Shown: positions 1 to 8,022, counted from the stretch's first letter. The stretch: 51,006 bases of DNA from Erythrobacteraceae bacterium (GCA_027489065.1 JAIYAM010000020.1:1-51006), one strand, 5' to 3'. Notes: generated by a model not told the origin, from the letters alone. Translations and numbers: made by a program.

Positions 1-29
1 GCCGTTCGGCGCTAGCCGATTGCGGCATA

Positions 30-119
30 GGACAGGTGGCCGAGTGGTTTAAGGCAGCGGTCTTGAAAACCGCCGTAGGTGCAAGCCTACCGTGGGTTCG
101 AATCCCACCCTGTCCGCCA
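30..119 (+). tRNA. tRNA-Ser (anticodon UGA)
   Basis: A complete class II tRNA with the CCA end encoded. The acceptor arms GGACAGG (30-36) and CCTGTCC (109-115) pair perfectly, followed by discriminator G116 and CCA 117-119. The anticodon stem GCGGT/ACCGC (57-61/69-73) encloses the loop CTTGAAA with anticodon TGA at 64-66. A long variable arm and the T-loop TTCGAAT follow, as expected for serine. The next gene ends only 20 nt downstream on the opposite strand, so the tRNA 3' end directly borders an accessory gene cluster. Confidence 0.97.
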
Positions 120-139
120 GTTACGACTTCTCCCGCCGT

Positions 140-1156
140 TCACCAGCGGCGCGCGACATGGTTCTTTCTGCCCCGCCAGCGGGCAAGGCTGAGCGCCGCA
201 CGCTTTTCCGTCCACGACATCCTTGCGAAGCGCGGAAAGCTCCGGATCAATCGGTGCCCGGCGGAAGCCAGGCGATGCGGCCGGCTGTCCAATGCCTCGG
301 TCATGCGTGGGCAGAGCGCCTGCGGTGATGTGCGTGCCGCCTCCACCAAGTCCGCTATGGGCGCGTAGATCGCCGCATCGCGGGCCATCGCCTCGGCCAT
401 GGCAATCGCGTAATGGGATTCGCCCTGTGGCTGCGCGCGATGCAGCGCGATGTCCTGGAGCAGCCGTAAGCCAACAATTCCGAACTCATGTCCGCGGTCG
501 TGCAATTGTCCGTGCGCCATGGCGATGAGCAACCGGTCTTCGGGGGCCGGCACCCTGACCCGCGCCCCGCCGAGGTGCATCTCACGGGCGTCGCGAAAGA
601 CCCTCCCCTCGTCGAGCGCCGTCCTGTAACGCGCCGAAACCATTCGGCGGTGCAGTTCGATCCCATAACCTTCGACCGGGTGTTCCGCCATTCCCAGCTG
701 GTGATCGATATGTTCCGCCTGCCCCATGAAGCGGAAGCCCCGCGCGATCAGCACATCGCGCCCGGCCTGTACCTGCGCTTCGTCCGGCAGCAGGATGTCG
801 AGATCGCCGATCAGCCGTTCGCCGGGGTCGCTCAGCATCTGGCTGGCAAGCAGGCTGGACCCCTTGATCAGCAATGGCGCGAGGCCGGCATCGCACAGCC
901 ATTCAGCCGTTTGCGACAGGCCAACTTCCAGCCGCTGGTTGCGCTCGCGGTTGAGAAACAGCACGGCGGCGAGGTAATCTGCGGTGGGCTCCGGCACCCA
1001 TGCCCTGCCCGCCAGCCTTCGTGCGAGGCCGGGCGTTGCGGCGTGGTAGCTGGCAGCCTCCAGCGCAAGGTCCCAGTCGAATGCGGCTGGCGGCGCCTGC
1101 GGCTCGTCGGAAACGAGCCAATGGGCAAGCCAGCCGTAGACGGCCGAGCGCTTCAA
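140..1156 (-). CDS. PF14907-type nucleotidyltransferase family protein of the peptide-modification locus
   Basis: Predicted 338-residue soluble protein. It resembles the nucleotidyltransferase family (PF14907, NTP_transf_5) found beside HPr-kinase-like enzymes in lasso-peptide and HPr-rel-A type loci. Visible signature: a KG pair at about residues 98-99 in LLIKGSSLL, then GERLIGDLDILL at about 112-123, whose two Asp (118, 120) fit the metal-binding pair of the Pol-beta fold; a basic and His-rich C-terminal half follows. I place the start at TTG 1156 because it overlaps the stop of the upstream gene (TTGA), which suggests translational coupling; the frame is open further upstream but there it only shadows that gene. 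Substrate unknown; transfer of a nucleotide to a peptide or sugar is inference. Confidence 0.8.
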   Translation of the reverse strand: MKRSAVYGWLAHWLVSDEPQAPPAAFDWDLALEAASYHAATPGLARRLAGRAWVPEPTADYLAAVLFLNRERNQRLEVGLSQTAEWLCDAGLAPLLIKGSSLLASQMLSDPGERLIGDLDILLPDEAQVQAGRDVLIARGFRFMGQAEHIDHQLGMAEHPVEGYGIELHRRMVSARYRTALDEGRVFRDAREMHLGGARVRVPAPEDRLLIAMAHGQLHDRGHEFGIVGLRLLQDIALHRAQPQGESHYAIAMAEAMARDAAIYAPIADLVEAARTSPQALCPRMTEALDSRPHRLASAGHRLIRSFPRFARMSWTEKRAALSLARWRGRKNHVARRW

Positions 1157-2274
1157 GCGGCATCGCCTTCCAGAATCGCCCGCAGCGCCTCGTCTACCCG
1201 GTCGACCGAATTGTAGCGGATCATGTAGCACGGGGTCTGCGCCAGCCAGGCGGTGAAGTCGGTGATCCGCCCTAGAGTCAGGGGGTATCCGATCCACAGG
1301 CGGTCCCGGGCGAGTTCGGCCAGCGCATCAAGGGAGGTGATGGGCGTGAGGCGGTTGTCTCCTTCGGGCTCATAACGCGGCATGACCAATGCGCGCAGCC
1401 TCACGGGGGCGGCGGCGCATCGCCTTTCCGACACCGGCAGCATTCGTGTGTCGAGCCCTTTCGCGACCCGCCGCGGTGCGGCAGCAAGTTCGCTCGGCCA
1501 AGCCTCCTCGATCACCCCGAGGCTGCCCGGCTTGACGGAGATTGCCGTCGGCCACGGCGCAGCGCTCCCGTCCGGCAGGACAGCGAGCAGATCGTCGGCG
1601 AGATAGGCATAGCCGCGCGCCAGCAACAGCGCCGTCAGTGTCGACTTTCCCGAGCCCGACGGCGCCGGCAGGCCGACGGCTGCGTTGCCCAGAGCCACGG
1701 CGGCGCCGTGCATGATCGCCCGCCAGTCCGGATAGCCGTGCCGAATGTCGAGGCACGCCTGATAGATCGCGCCTTGCAGCAGGTCGGGCTCGTCGGTGCG
1801 CAGGATCTCCTTGTCCTCGACAACCAGAGCTTGCTGCCTTCCACCTGCCGGTACGACTGCGATCCGGTGCACCGTCTCGTGGCCTAAGGGCGACGCTTCG
1901 GGAAGGATCATGCTCAGCCAATCGGCCTGCTGCGGCTCGGCTGACATGGCGAGATGAAGGCCGCACAGATTTGCGTGCCAGCGGACTTGTTGCCGAGGCG
2001 GCGCGGTCGGCGCGAGCGGTTCGAATGGACCATCTGCAGCGGGGGGCTCGTTCCACATGCGGATCAGATCATACGCCGTCTCTCCGGCAAGGCGCCCCTG
2101 CGCAGCTGCGATGTCGGCAATCAGGGCGGACGGATCGTGGCCTTCTGCCAGAGCATGCCACAAGGCTGCGCCAAGCGCGTCGAAGACGCGCATCGTGCCC
2201 GCAGAGTCGAGCGTGATCAGACCGTCCTCGAAGTCGATCGCGCTCAAATGCGCGGGAGGAAAGGGGCTGGGCAA
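1153..2274 (-). CDS. PqqD-like domain fused to HPr-kinase-related kinase
   Basis: 373 residues in two parts. Residues 1-85 look like a PqqD/RRE-type fold (short beta strands, then a helix around FDALGAALWHAL) such as binds leader peptides in RiPP pathways. Residues 100-373 resemble the HPr-kinase-related 'HprK_rel_A' family: P-loop APSGSGKST at 204-212 and an Asp pair in YLADDLLAV (227-228), where HprK has its capping-box acid. In many genomes, as I recall, the PqqD-like and kinase parts are separate genes; here they are one chain. The start is TTG 2274; no ATG or GTG lies in frame between it and the upstream stop. It is the first gene of a two-gene operon with the nucleotidyltransferase and is divergent from a small Gly/Cys peptide gene. 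Phosphorylation of that peptide is inference. Confidence 0.83.
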   Translation of the reverse strand: MPSPFPPAHLSAIDFEDGLITLDSAGTMRVFDALGAALWHALAEGHDPSALIADIAAAQGRLAGETAYDLIRMWNEPPAADGPFEPLAPTAPPRQQVRWHANLCGLHLAMSAEPQQADWLSMILPEASPLGHETVHRIAVVPAGGRQQALVVEDKEILRTDEPDLLQGAIYQACLDIRHGYPDWRAIMHGAAVALGNAAVGLPAPSGSGKSTLTALLLARGYAYLADDLLAVLPDGSAAPWPTAISVKPGSLGVIEEAWPSELAAAPRRVAKGLDTRMLPVSERRCAAAPVRLRALVMPRYEPEGDNRLTPITSLDALAELARDRLWIGYPLTLGRITDFTAWLAQTPCYMIRYNSVDRVDEALRAILEGDAA

Positions 2275-2309
2275 TGAACACCGGCGTCTATGAAACCAAG
2301 CTCTTGGAT

Positions 2310-2329
2310 GTTAGCATCTATCAACTAAC
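2310..2329. promoter_or_regulatory. Inverted repeat in the divergent promoter region of the peptide locus
   Basis: Arms GTTAG (2310-2314) and CTAAC (2325-2329) are separated by 10 nt, inside an AT-rich patch between two divergent genes. A weak -35-like TTGGAT lies at 2304-2309 for the plus-strand peptide gene, but the -10 is poor. An operator is possible; the arms are short, so confidence is low. Confidence 0.25.
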
Positions 2330-2367
2330 GATTCGCGATTCTGGCGGGCGCCTTGAAGGAGAAACGC

Positions 2368-2631
2368 GTGGAAAACTCTGAACAGCCGAACGATGGTGCA
2401 TCGACTTCACTCACATCACCGGACAGGCGCGCCGCGCTGCAGAAGCTTGCCTTCCATGCAGCCGTTACGGCACCAACCATGATGGCAGTACTCACTTCCT
2501 CGAAGGCTGCATGGGCGAGCGGCGGCGGAGGTGGAGGAGGTTGCGGATTGCCAGGTAGCTGTGTCGACGAGTTTGACGGAACTGACACACTAGGAGCGGC
2601 ACCTGAGCCGTACAAGAGCAAGTACGACTGA
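2368..2631 (+). CDS. Small Gly/Cys peptide, candidate precursor/substrate of the PqqD-HprK locus
   Basis: 87 residues, no recognised family. Start chosen at GTG 2368, which has AAGGAG six bases upstream; a TTG at 2353 would put that site inside the gene. The N-terminal 20 residues are polar. Then comes SPDRRAALQKLAF, a hydrophobic stretch AAVTAPTMMAVL, an AxA-like AAWAS, a run of seven Gly, then CGLPGSC and an acidic, Ser/Thr/Tyr-containing tail ending PYKSKYD. Two readings fit: a leader plus core peptide modified by the divergent kinase and nucleotidyltransferase, or a Tat-like exported small protein (RR, hydrophobic core, AxA) that is the target of the same enzymes. The two Cys spaced by five residues could form a disulfide or thioether ring. 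Function unknown. Confidence 0.75.
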   Translation: MENSEQPNDGASTSLTSPDRRAALQKLAFHAAVTAPTMMAVLTSSKAAWASGGGGGGGCGLPGSCVDEFDGTDTLGAAPEPYKSKYD

Positions 2632-2957
2632 CGGTACCGGCGCCGTTTGACCGGGCACGCTGCACCCACGGACCGCGAGCAATTCCGGCGTCTGACGGCA
2701 GGTCAACCATTGCTGACCACTGAAGTCTCTGCGGGCTTGGCGCGCAAGGCGCGGCGCCGGTAGCGACACGCTCGGCGCTACGCCGCCGGTGCTTGTCGTC
2801 AGGTGCCGTCCGGTCTTTTGCGGCTTGGCCATGTTGGCGCACAGGCCCGGAGATTGCGGACACCTCTCCGCCAAAGCCCTCACACGCAGCCGGAGCAAAC
2901 ATCGGTTAGGGCGTGAGCGGTCGCAATCCGGTCATTGCGCGGGGCCCCTCGTCGCCA
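2632..2957. other. Non-coding stretch between peptide gene and flavoprotein gene
   Basis: 326 nt without a convincing gene. It contains an imperfect hairpin, GTAGCG/CGCTAC, around 2761-2792 that might act as a terminator or processing site for the peptide transcript, but there is no T-run. Open frames here show no recognisable protein. Confidence 0.5.
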
Positions 2958-3905
2958 ATGGGAACTTGCGTGATCTACGACATCATCATCGTCGGTGCGG
3001 GACCCGCGGGGCTGACGGCCGCACTCTACGCCGCCCGTTTCCGTCGCTCGGCGCTTGTCCTCCATGATGGCACGCCGCGCGCGGGCTATATCCCGCTGAG
3101 CCGCAATGTTCCCGGGCATGAGGACGGCATTGCCGGCGCCGAATTGCTGGAGCGCATGACGCGGCATGCCGAGGCATCCGGCGCGCACCTGGTGGAGGCG
3201 CGCGTCACCGCTGCGACCAGGGCCGAGGGCCTGTTCCACCTCACCGACGCTGACGGGGTGGTCCGCTCGGCGCGGGCGGTGATCCTCGCGACCGGGGTCG
3301 CAATGAACAAGCCTCCCCTCGATGAAGAGGTCCACCAGGCCGCGCTCGATGCCCATGTGCTGGGCTATTGCCCGATCTGCGACGGGTTCGAACATACGGG
3401 GCAACGGATCGCCGTGCTCGGCTGTGACATCTCCGGGGCAAAGGAAGCGCTGTTCCTGTCCGGCTATTCGGACGACGTGACGCTGGTCCCGCAGCGCAAC
3501 GTGGACCTCAATCCGGACGAACGCCGCGATCTGGAACGGGCAGGCATTCACATCCTGACCGATCCGGTGACGCGCTTCGAGCCGACCGGCCGAGAGATGC
3601 GCTTGCACTGCGAAGGCCGAGCCGCGCCGCTCGCCTTCGATGTCCTCTACCCCGCGCTCGGGTCCCGGCCGCGCAATGCCCTTGCGCAGCAGCTGGGGCT
3701 GGAGATCGAAGCGGCAGGCACTCTCGCGACCTCTTCTCCTTTCGGCACGCCGATTCCCGGCCTCTATTGCGCCGGTGATGTGGTGGAGGGGCTCGACCAG
3801 ATCAGCGTTGCCATGGGTCACGGGGCGGTGGCCGCGACCAAGGCGCACAACTGGCTGCGCGAGCGGGACGGCGAGACGGCGCAGGCCGTGCTCGGGGCTG
3901 AATAA
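2958..3905 (+). CDS. NAD(P)/FAD-dependent oxidoreductase, thioredoxin-reductase-like
   Basis: About 315 residues, the usual size for thioredoxin-reductase-fold flavoproteins. The N-terminal FAD motif is IIIVGAGPAGLTAALYAAR; a CxxC disulfide sits mid-chain as CPICDGFE, and the C-terminal FAD motif is LYCAGDVVEGLDQISVAMG. The second dinucleotide motif is VLGCDISGAKEA rather than GGGDSA, so this is probably not the housekeeping TrxB but the related CPxC-containing subfamily. Start: ATG 2958 or GTG 2970, the latter with GGGA six to seven bases upstream; a GTG at 2913 adds residues with no family match. It lies on the same strand as the Cys-containing peptide gene 326 nt upstream, but co-transcription is unproven. 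Confidence 0.88.
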   Translation: MGTCVIYDIIIVGAGPAGLTAALYAARFRRSALVLHDGTPRAGYIPLSRNVPGHEDGIAGAELLERMTRHAEASGAHLVEARVTAATRAEGLFHLTDADGVVRSARAVILATGVAMNKPPLDEEVHQAALDAHVLGYCPICDGFEHTGQRIAVLGCDISGAKEALFLSGYSDDVTLVPQRNVDLNPDERRDLERAGIHILTDPVTRFEPTGREMRLHCEGRAAPLAFDVLYPALGSRPRNALAQQLGLEIEAAGTLATSSPFGTPIPGLYCAGDVVEGLDQISVAMGHGAVAATKAHNWLRERDGETAQAVLGAE

Positions 3906-3911
3906 CTCGCG

Positions 3912-3955
3912 CCAGACCCCCGCTAGACCCCCTCCAGACCCCTTCCAGCCCCCCC
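3912..3955 (+). repeat. Four tandem 11-nt C-rich repeats
   Basis: Units CCAGACCCCCG, CTAGACCCCCT, CCAGACCCCTT and CCAGCCCCCCC follow one another exactly, starting 7 nt after the oxidoreductase stop and ending about 20 nt before the parS-like palindrome. The strand asymmetry (almost all C) is striking. No hairpin can form from it. Confidence 0.8.
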
Positions 3956-3971
3956 TCAGGGTCGTTTCAAC

Positions 3972-3993
3972 CGATGTTTCCCGTGAAACATCG
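3972..3993. promoter_or_regulatory. parS-like ParB-binding palindrome
   Basis: TGTTTCCCGTGAAACA at 3975-3990 differs by one base from the widespread chromosomal parS consensus TGTTTCACGTGAAACA. The palindrome extends to nine-base arms, CGATGTTTC and GAAACATCG, around a CCGT centre. It lies between genes, as expected of a chromosome-segregation site. parA/parB are not in the window. Confidence 0.72.
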
Positions 3994-4100
3994 CATGGGT
4001 TGATGTGGTCATCCGGTGCTGGCGGAACAAAGCCCGCCGTCACCCGATTGTCCCGCTCCCGACCGGCGAGCCGGGCCGCGAAACTGGAGTAACCGAGCAC

Positions 4101-5078
4101 ATGACCCTGAATTCCGACATGGGGCAGCAAGCGACGCTTGCCCGAGACGAAGCGGAGTCCGAAGCTGCCGCCAAGCTGCTGCAAACGCTCGATGCCTTGC
4201 AATACGACTTCCTCGCGCCGACCCCTGCATCCCACGCCCGCGTGCTCGAACGCGAAGGGCGCGCCATCGGCAATGACCTGCCGGATCTGCTGGGGTGGAG
4301 CCTGCCCTGCCGGAGCGAGGATCTGCCCGGATCTGTCCTCTCCGCGCTCGACGAAGCCGGCTTCCTCGAACGCCGCGCGGATGGACTGGTGGCCGCCCGG
4401 GTCAGGGTCTCGCGGGTGTTCGGCAACCTCTTCATCCACTCGCGCTTCCCCACCAAGGAGCAGGACGCAGTCTTCCTGGGGCCGGACAGCCACCGCTTCG
4501 CCGACTACATCCTGCGCAACATCGAGGGCCTGCCCGAAAAGGCCCGTGTCCTCGACTACGGGGCCGGCGCGGGCGTGGGCGGGATCACCGCCGCCACCCA
4601 TCTGGCGAGTGCGACGCTGACGCTGGCGGACATCAATCCCAAGGCGCTGGCTCTGGCCGGGGCAAATGCGAGACACGCGCGCGTCGAGCATGATCTGGCA
4701 CAGGTGCAAAGTCCCGAAGACCTCGGGCGCGACTACGATCTGGTCGTGATGCACCCCCCTTTCATGATCGATACCGAACGCCGCGCCTATCGCGACGGCG
4801 GAGACCTGTTTGGCGGGCGAGTTTCGCTCGACTGGGCGCTTGCGGGGCTCAAGCGGCTCACCGCGGGCGGGCGGCTGGTGATGCACACGGGCGTGTCGAT
4901 CGTGGCCGGGCGCGATGTGGTGCACGATGCCTTTGTCGAAGCGCTGCCTGCTGCCGATTACACCTTCGACTATCGTCTGCTCGATCCCGACATCTTCGGC
5001 GACGAATTGTCGAGCGAGGCCTATGCCGAGGTTGACCGGATTGCGGCTGTGGGCCTGCGGATCGACCGCATCTCGTGA
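4101..5078 (+). CDS. Class I SAM-dependent methyltransferase (HemK/RsmC-like)
   Basis: 325 residues. SAM-binding motif I is VLDYGAGAGVGGI, an acidic ribose-binding residue follows in TLADINPKAL, and the catalytic-type motif IV appears as VVMHPPFM, an HPPF variant of the (N/D/S)PP(Y/F) motif of N-methyltransferases acting on Gln or on nucleobases. An N-terminal helical domain of about 140 residues precedes it. The start ATG 4101 has GGAG about 11 nt upstream; GTG 4005 would add a low-complexity leader close to the parS-like site and is unlikely. The stop overlaps the start of the next gene (GTGA). Substrate cannot be named. Confidence 0.82.
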   Translation: MTLNSDMGQQATLARDEAESEAAAKLLQTLDALQYDFLAPTPASHARVLEREGRAIGNDLPDLLGWSLPCRSEDLPGSVLSALDEAGFLERRADGLVAARVRVSRVFGNLFIHSRFPTKEQDAVFLGPDSHRFADYILRNIEGLPEKARVLDYGAGAGVGGITAATHLASATLTLADINPKALALAGANARHARVEHDLAQVQSPEDLGRDYDLVVMHPPFMIDTERRAYRDGGDLFGGRVSLDWALAGLKRLTAGGRLVMHTGVSIVAGRDVVHDAFVEALPAADYTFDYRLLDPDIFGDELSSEAYAEVDRIAAVGLRIDRIS

Positions 5079-6316
5079 TCGCGGGACGCATTGCGCTGAA
5101 CACGCCCCCGGTGCGCCTGCTGGCGGCGCTGGCGGCCGGGCTCGTCGGGGGGGCGATAGCGAACGGTACAGGCTACGAGGCGGACCTGCTCGCCGTGGCG
5201 CGGCCGGTGGGCAAGCTCTGGCTCAATGCATTGACGATGACGGTCGTACCACTGGTGACGGCTCTTCTCATCGCAGGCGTCTTCGAGGCAGGGCAGAGCG
5301 GCGGCAACGCGATCTCGCGCCGGGCCCTGACGTGGTTCGCCGGCTTGCTGGTGGCCGCCTCCCTGATCGGTGGATGTGCCGCGCTGCTGTTGCTCGAAGT
5401 CTGGCCGCTCCCCGAGGGCGCTTCAGGCCTTGCTGCCGGAACCGGCGTGCCTGCTTCAGGTCAGGCCGAAGACTGGGTCGACAATATCGTCCCGGCCAAC
5501 ATCGTGAGCGCGGCTGCCAGCACGGCCATGGTTCCGCTGGTCCTGTTCGCCATGCTGTTCGGCTTCGCGCTCACCCGCATCGAGCGCGACTTGGGCGCGG
5601 GGCTCGCGAGGGTGTTCAGGGCGATTGCAGAGGTCATGCTGGTGATCGTCGGCTGGGTGCTGTGGATCGGACCCGTGGGCGTGTTCGCGCTCGCCTTCGG
5701 GGTCGGGATCACGCTTGGCGCCGGGGCGGCGGGCGTGCTGCTCCACTACATCATCGTCATCATCATCGTGTGCCTGGCAATTGCGCTGATCATGAACCTG
5801 CTCGCCGGCATCGGCGGCAGGAGCGGCGTGCTGGCATTTGCGCGCGGGGCCATGCCGGCACAGACCGTGGCGATGAGCACGCAATCCTCGCTCGCCTCGC
5901 TGCCGGTGATGATGGCGGCAGCACCCGCGATGAAGGTCGACGGTGCTGCGGCGGGGATCATCCTTCCCCTTGCGGTGTCGCTGTTCAGGGCTGCGAGCGC
6001 AGCGGCGAATGTCGCCGTGGCCGTCTATCTGGCGCAGGTCCACGGCGTGCCTGTCACTGCGGCAAGCCTCATCGTCGGCGCGCTCGTGGCAGCTGCGGTG
6101 AGCGTGGGCGCTGTCGGGCTGCCGGCTCAGGTGTCGTTCTTTGCCGTCATCGCGCCGGTCTGCATCGCGATGGGCGTGCCGGTCACGCTGCTGCCCCTGC
6201 TGCTCGCGATCGAGACCATCCCCGACGTGTTCCGCACGCTCGGTAACGTGACGGCGGATATTGCGGTGATGCGATTGGCGGGCAAGGACAGGGCAAGCGC
6301 CACCGGGACCGAGTGA
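5075..6316 (+). CDS. Dicarboxylate/amino acid:cation symporter (SDF/DAACS family)
   Basis: 413 residues, inner membrane, with about eight hydrophobic segments plus two re-entrant regions. The Ser-rich hairpin appears as STQSSLASLP and the NMDG-type substrate/cation motif as MKVDGAAAGI, both where expected in the C-terminal half. It probably takes up C4-dicarboxylates or acidic amino acids with Na+ or H+. GTG start overlaps the methyltransferase stop by 4 nt, so the two are probably co-translated. The MKVDG form of the motif departs from NMDG, so substrate is uncertain. Confidence 0.88.
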   Translation: MIAGRIALNTPPVRLLAALAAGLVGGAIANGTGYEADLLAVARPVGKLWLNALTMTVVPLVTALLIAGVFEAGQSGGNAISRRALTWFAGLLVAASLIGGCAALLLLEVWPLPEGASGLAAGTGVPASGQAEDWVDNIVPANIVSAAASTAMVPLVLFAMLFGFALTRIERDLGAGLARVFRAIAEVMLVIVGWVLWIGPVGVFALAFGVGITLGAGAAGVLLHYIIVIIIVCLAIALIMNLLAGIGGRSGVLAFARGAMPAQTVAMSTQSSLASLPVMMAAAPAMKVDGAAAGIILPLAVSLFRAASAAANVAVAVYLAQVHGVPVTAASLIVGALVAAAVSVGAVGLPAQVSFFAVIAPVCIAMGVPVTLLPLLLAIETIPDVFRTLGNVTADIAVMRLAGKDRASATGTE

Positions 6317-6342
6317 GCCCGCACCCGGCGCGTTCGTAAAGG

Positions 6343-6717
6343 TCAGCGTGCCCCAATTACCTCGACAAGCTTCTCGGCGATCAGCCGAACACCGACCGGC
6401 TTTTCGCAGCGGGGCGTGCTCTGGAAAGGTGCCGGCATCACCGAGACATCGTATCCCGTGACGAAGAGGATCGGCACGTCACGCTCGCGTAGCGATTGCG
6501 CGAAGGGAAAAACCATCTCGCCGCGCAGGTTCACGTCGAGCACCGCCGCATCGATGTCCGGCGTCTGCGTCAGCAAGGTCATGGCCTGAGACAGCCGCCC
6601 GACCGGCCCGATGACCGATGCCTCCATCAACTCCAGCTCTGTCCGCAGTTCGTCAGCCAGGAGATACTCGTCTTCGACTACGAGGATCCGGCAATTTTTG
6701 AGGCTCGCAAGGTTCAT
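6343..6717 (-). CDS. Single-domain response regulator
   Basis: 124 residues, receiver domain only. Acidic pocket E15/D16 in VVEDEYL, phospho-acceptor D61 in AVLDVNLRGE, switch Thr87 in FVTGYD, and Lys106 in CEKPV are all present, so it should be phosphorylated. FVTGYD resembles the FATGUY-type single-domain regulators that pair with HWE/HisKA_2 kinases in alphaproteobacterial stress signalling (family knowledge). It lies 6 nt downstream of the HWE kinase gene on the same strand and is presumably its partner. Confidence 0.92.
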   Translation of the reverse strand: MNLASLKNCRILVVEDEYLLADELRTELELMEASVIGPVGRLSQAMTLLTQTPDIDAAVLDVNLRGEMVFPFAQSLRERDVPILFVTGYDVSVMPAPFQSTPRCEKPVGVRLIAEKLVEVIGAR

Positions 6718-6723
6718 GGCGGT

Positions 6724-8022
6724 TCAACTGTTCGAAACGGGGAGGGAAATCGTGCAGTGGACCCCTTCAGGGGTGAACGCGAAGGTGGTCTTCGCATCCA
6801 GCTGATAGGGCAAGGCACGCTCGATCAGCTCCCGTCCGTGCCCGCCACGGATGGACGCCGATAGGTCGGCCGGCATTGTCACGCCGGTTTCACGCCAATC
6901 GATGTGAAGCCAAGGGCTGTCATCCTCGACTTCGGTTTCGAGCCTCCAGCGTATCTCCAGCTTCGCGGAAGGTTGGCTGAGTGCTCCATATTTGAGAGCA
7001 TTGGTCGCCAGTTCGTGAATCGCCATGGCCAGGGTCTGCACAGTCGACGAACGCAACCTGATACCGCTGGGCCCTTCGGCGCCGATCTCGTTGCCGACGC
7101 CGCCAAGCGCCTCGAGCTCGGAGTTCAGCAACTGATCGAACGTGACACGATCTGGCTCGGACAGCCGTGACAGCACCGCCTGGACTCTGGAAAGCGCTTC
7201 CAGCCGAGTCCGGAACCGAAGCCTGAAATCCGCAAGGTCGGCGCTGGACTGCAAGGTCTTGTCGGACGCGGAAAGCACCACGGCCATAAGGTTGCGGGTG
7301 CGATGCTGCAGTTCGGCGACCAGCACCTGCTGGCGTGCCTGAAGGTCATGCAACTGGTGGATATCCGTGCTGGTTCCCAGCCATTCGATGATGACCCCGC
7401 TCTCGTTGCGAACGGGCGCTGCCCGCGTCTGGAACCAGCGGTATTCCTGCTCGGCTTTATGGCGAATTCGCGCTTCCACCTCGAATTTGTTTGTTTCGGC
7501 AGCCTCGGCCCAGGCTTCGCGGGCCCTGTCGCGGTCTTCAGGATGGAACGCTTTCAGCCAACCATCGCCTTTGCTCTCTTCCGCCGTCAGACCGGTAAAC
7601 TCGGTCCACTGCGGGCTCGACCACGTCCAAGCGCCGCTATTGTCAGCGCGCCAGACGAGCTGGGGAATGCCCTCCATCAGCACCTGCAGCCGCAGTTCCG
7701 TTTCGTGCAGTTCGGTCAGATCGTGGCCGACACCGCCGATCAGCTTGATCCTGCCATCGCCATCGGTGATCGGAAAGTCCGTGTTGCGCAGCCAGCGGAC
7801 CGACGCGTCATGAGGACGCCGGATGCGATAATCGAAGGTCACATGCTCGCCGCTTCTGACCCGGTCGACAGCTTCAAGCACCCGTCCGCGATCTTCCTCG
7901 AGGATCAGATTGAGCCATTTGTCGAAATTGTCGCCTTCCAGCGCTTCGTTGCGCGTGAAGCCGTAAATCTCCTCGAAGGCAGGCGTGAGATAAAGCCACT
8001 GGAGCGTTTGCGCATCGCGCAT
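6724..8022 (-). CDS. PAS-domain HWE histidine kinase (C-terminal part of a split sensor kinase)
   Basis: 432 residues from ATG 8022 (GTG 8025 is also possible). It opens in the middle of a PAS domain (TLQWLYLTPAFEEIYGF), followed by a second PAS/PAC unit at about 108-225. The HWE kinase core has phospho-accepting His at about 241 in LQHRTRNLMAVV, the N-box HELATNALKYGAL, and the WRE signature in WRETGV, then GHGRELIERAL. The upstream gene ends with the missing first strand of that PAS domain, and a single extra base would join the two chains; see the finding on the split. Operon with the downstream single-domain regulator. Confidence 0.88.
   Translation of the reverse strand: MRDAQTLQWLYLTPAFEEIYGFTRNEALEGDNFDKWLNLILEEDRGRVLEAVDRVRSGEHVTFDYRIRRPHDASVRWLRNTDFPITDGDGRIKLIGGVGHDLTELHETELRLQVLMEGIPQLVWRADNSGAWTWSSPQWTEFTGLTAEESKGDGWLKAFHPEDRDRAREAWAEAAETNKFEVEARIRHKAEQEYRWFQTRAAPVRNESGVIIEWLGTSTDIHQLHDLQARQQVLVAELQHRTRNLMAVVLSASDKTLQSSADLADFRLRFRTRLEALSRVQAVLSRLSEPDRVTFDQLLNSELEALGGVGNEIGAEGPSGIRLRSSTVQTLAMAIHELATNALKYGALSQPSAKLEIRWRLETEVEDDSPWLHIDWRETGVTMPADLSASIRGGHGRELIERALPYQLDAKTTFAFTPEGVHCTISLPVSNS

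Noticed and set aside
2880..4925. Long open frame on the minus strand (681 residues)
   Set aside because: It is antisense to two well-supported genes, has low-complexity Arg/Gly/His-rich composition typical of GC-rich shadows, and shows no domain.
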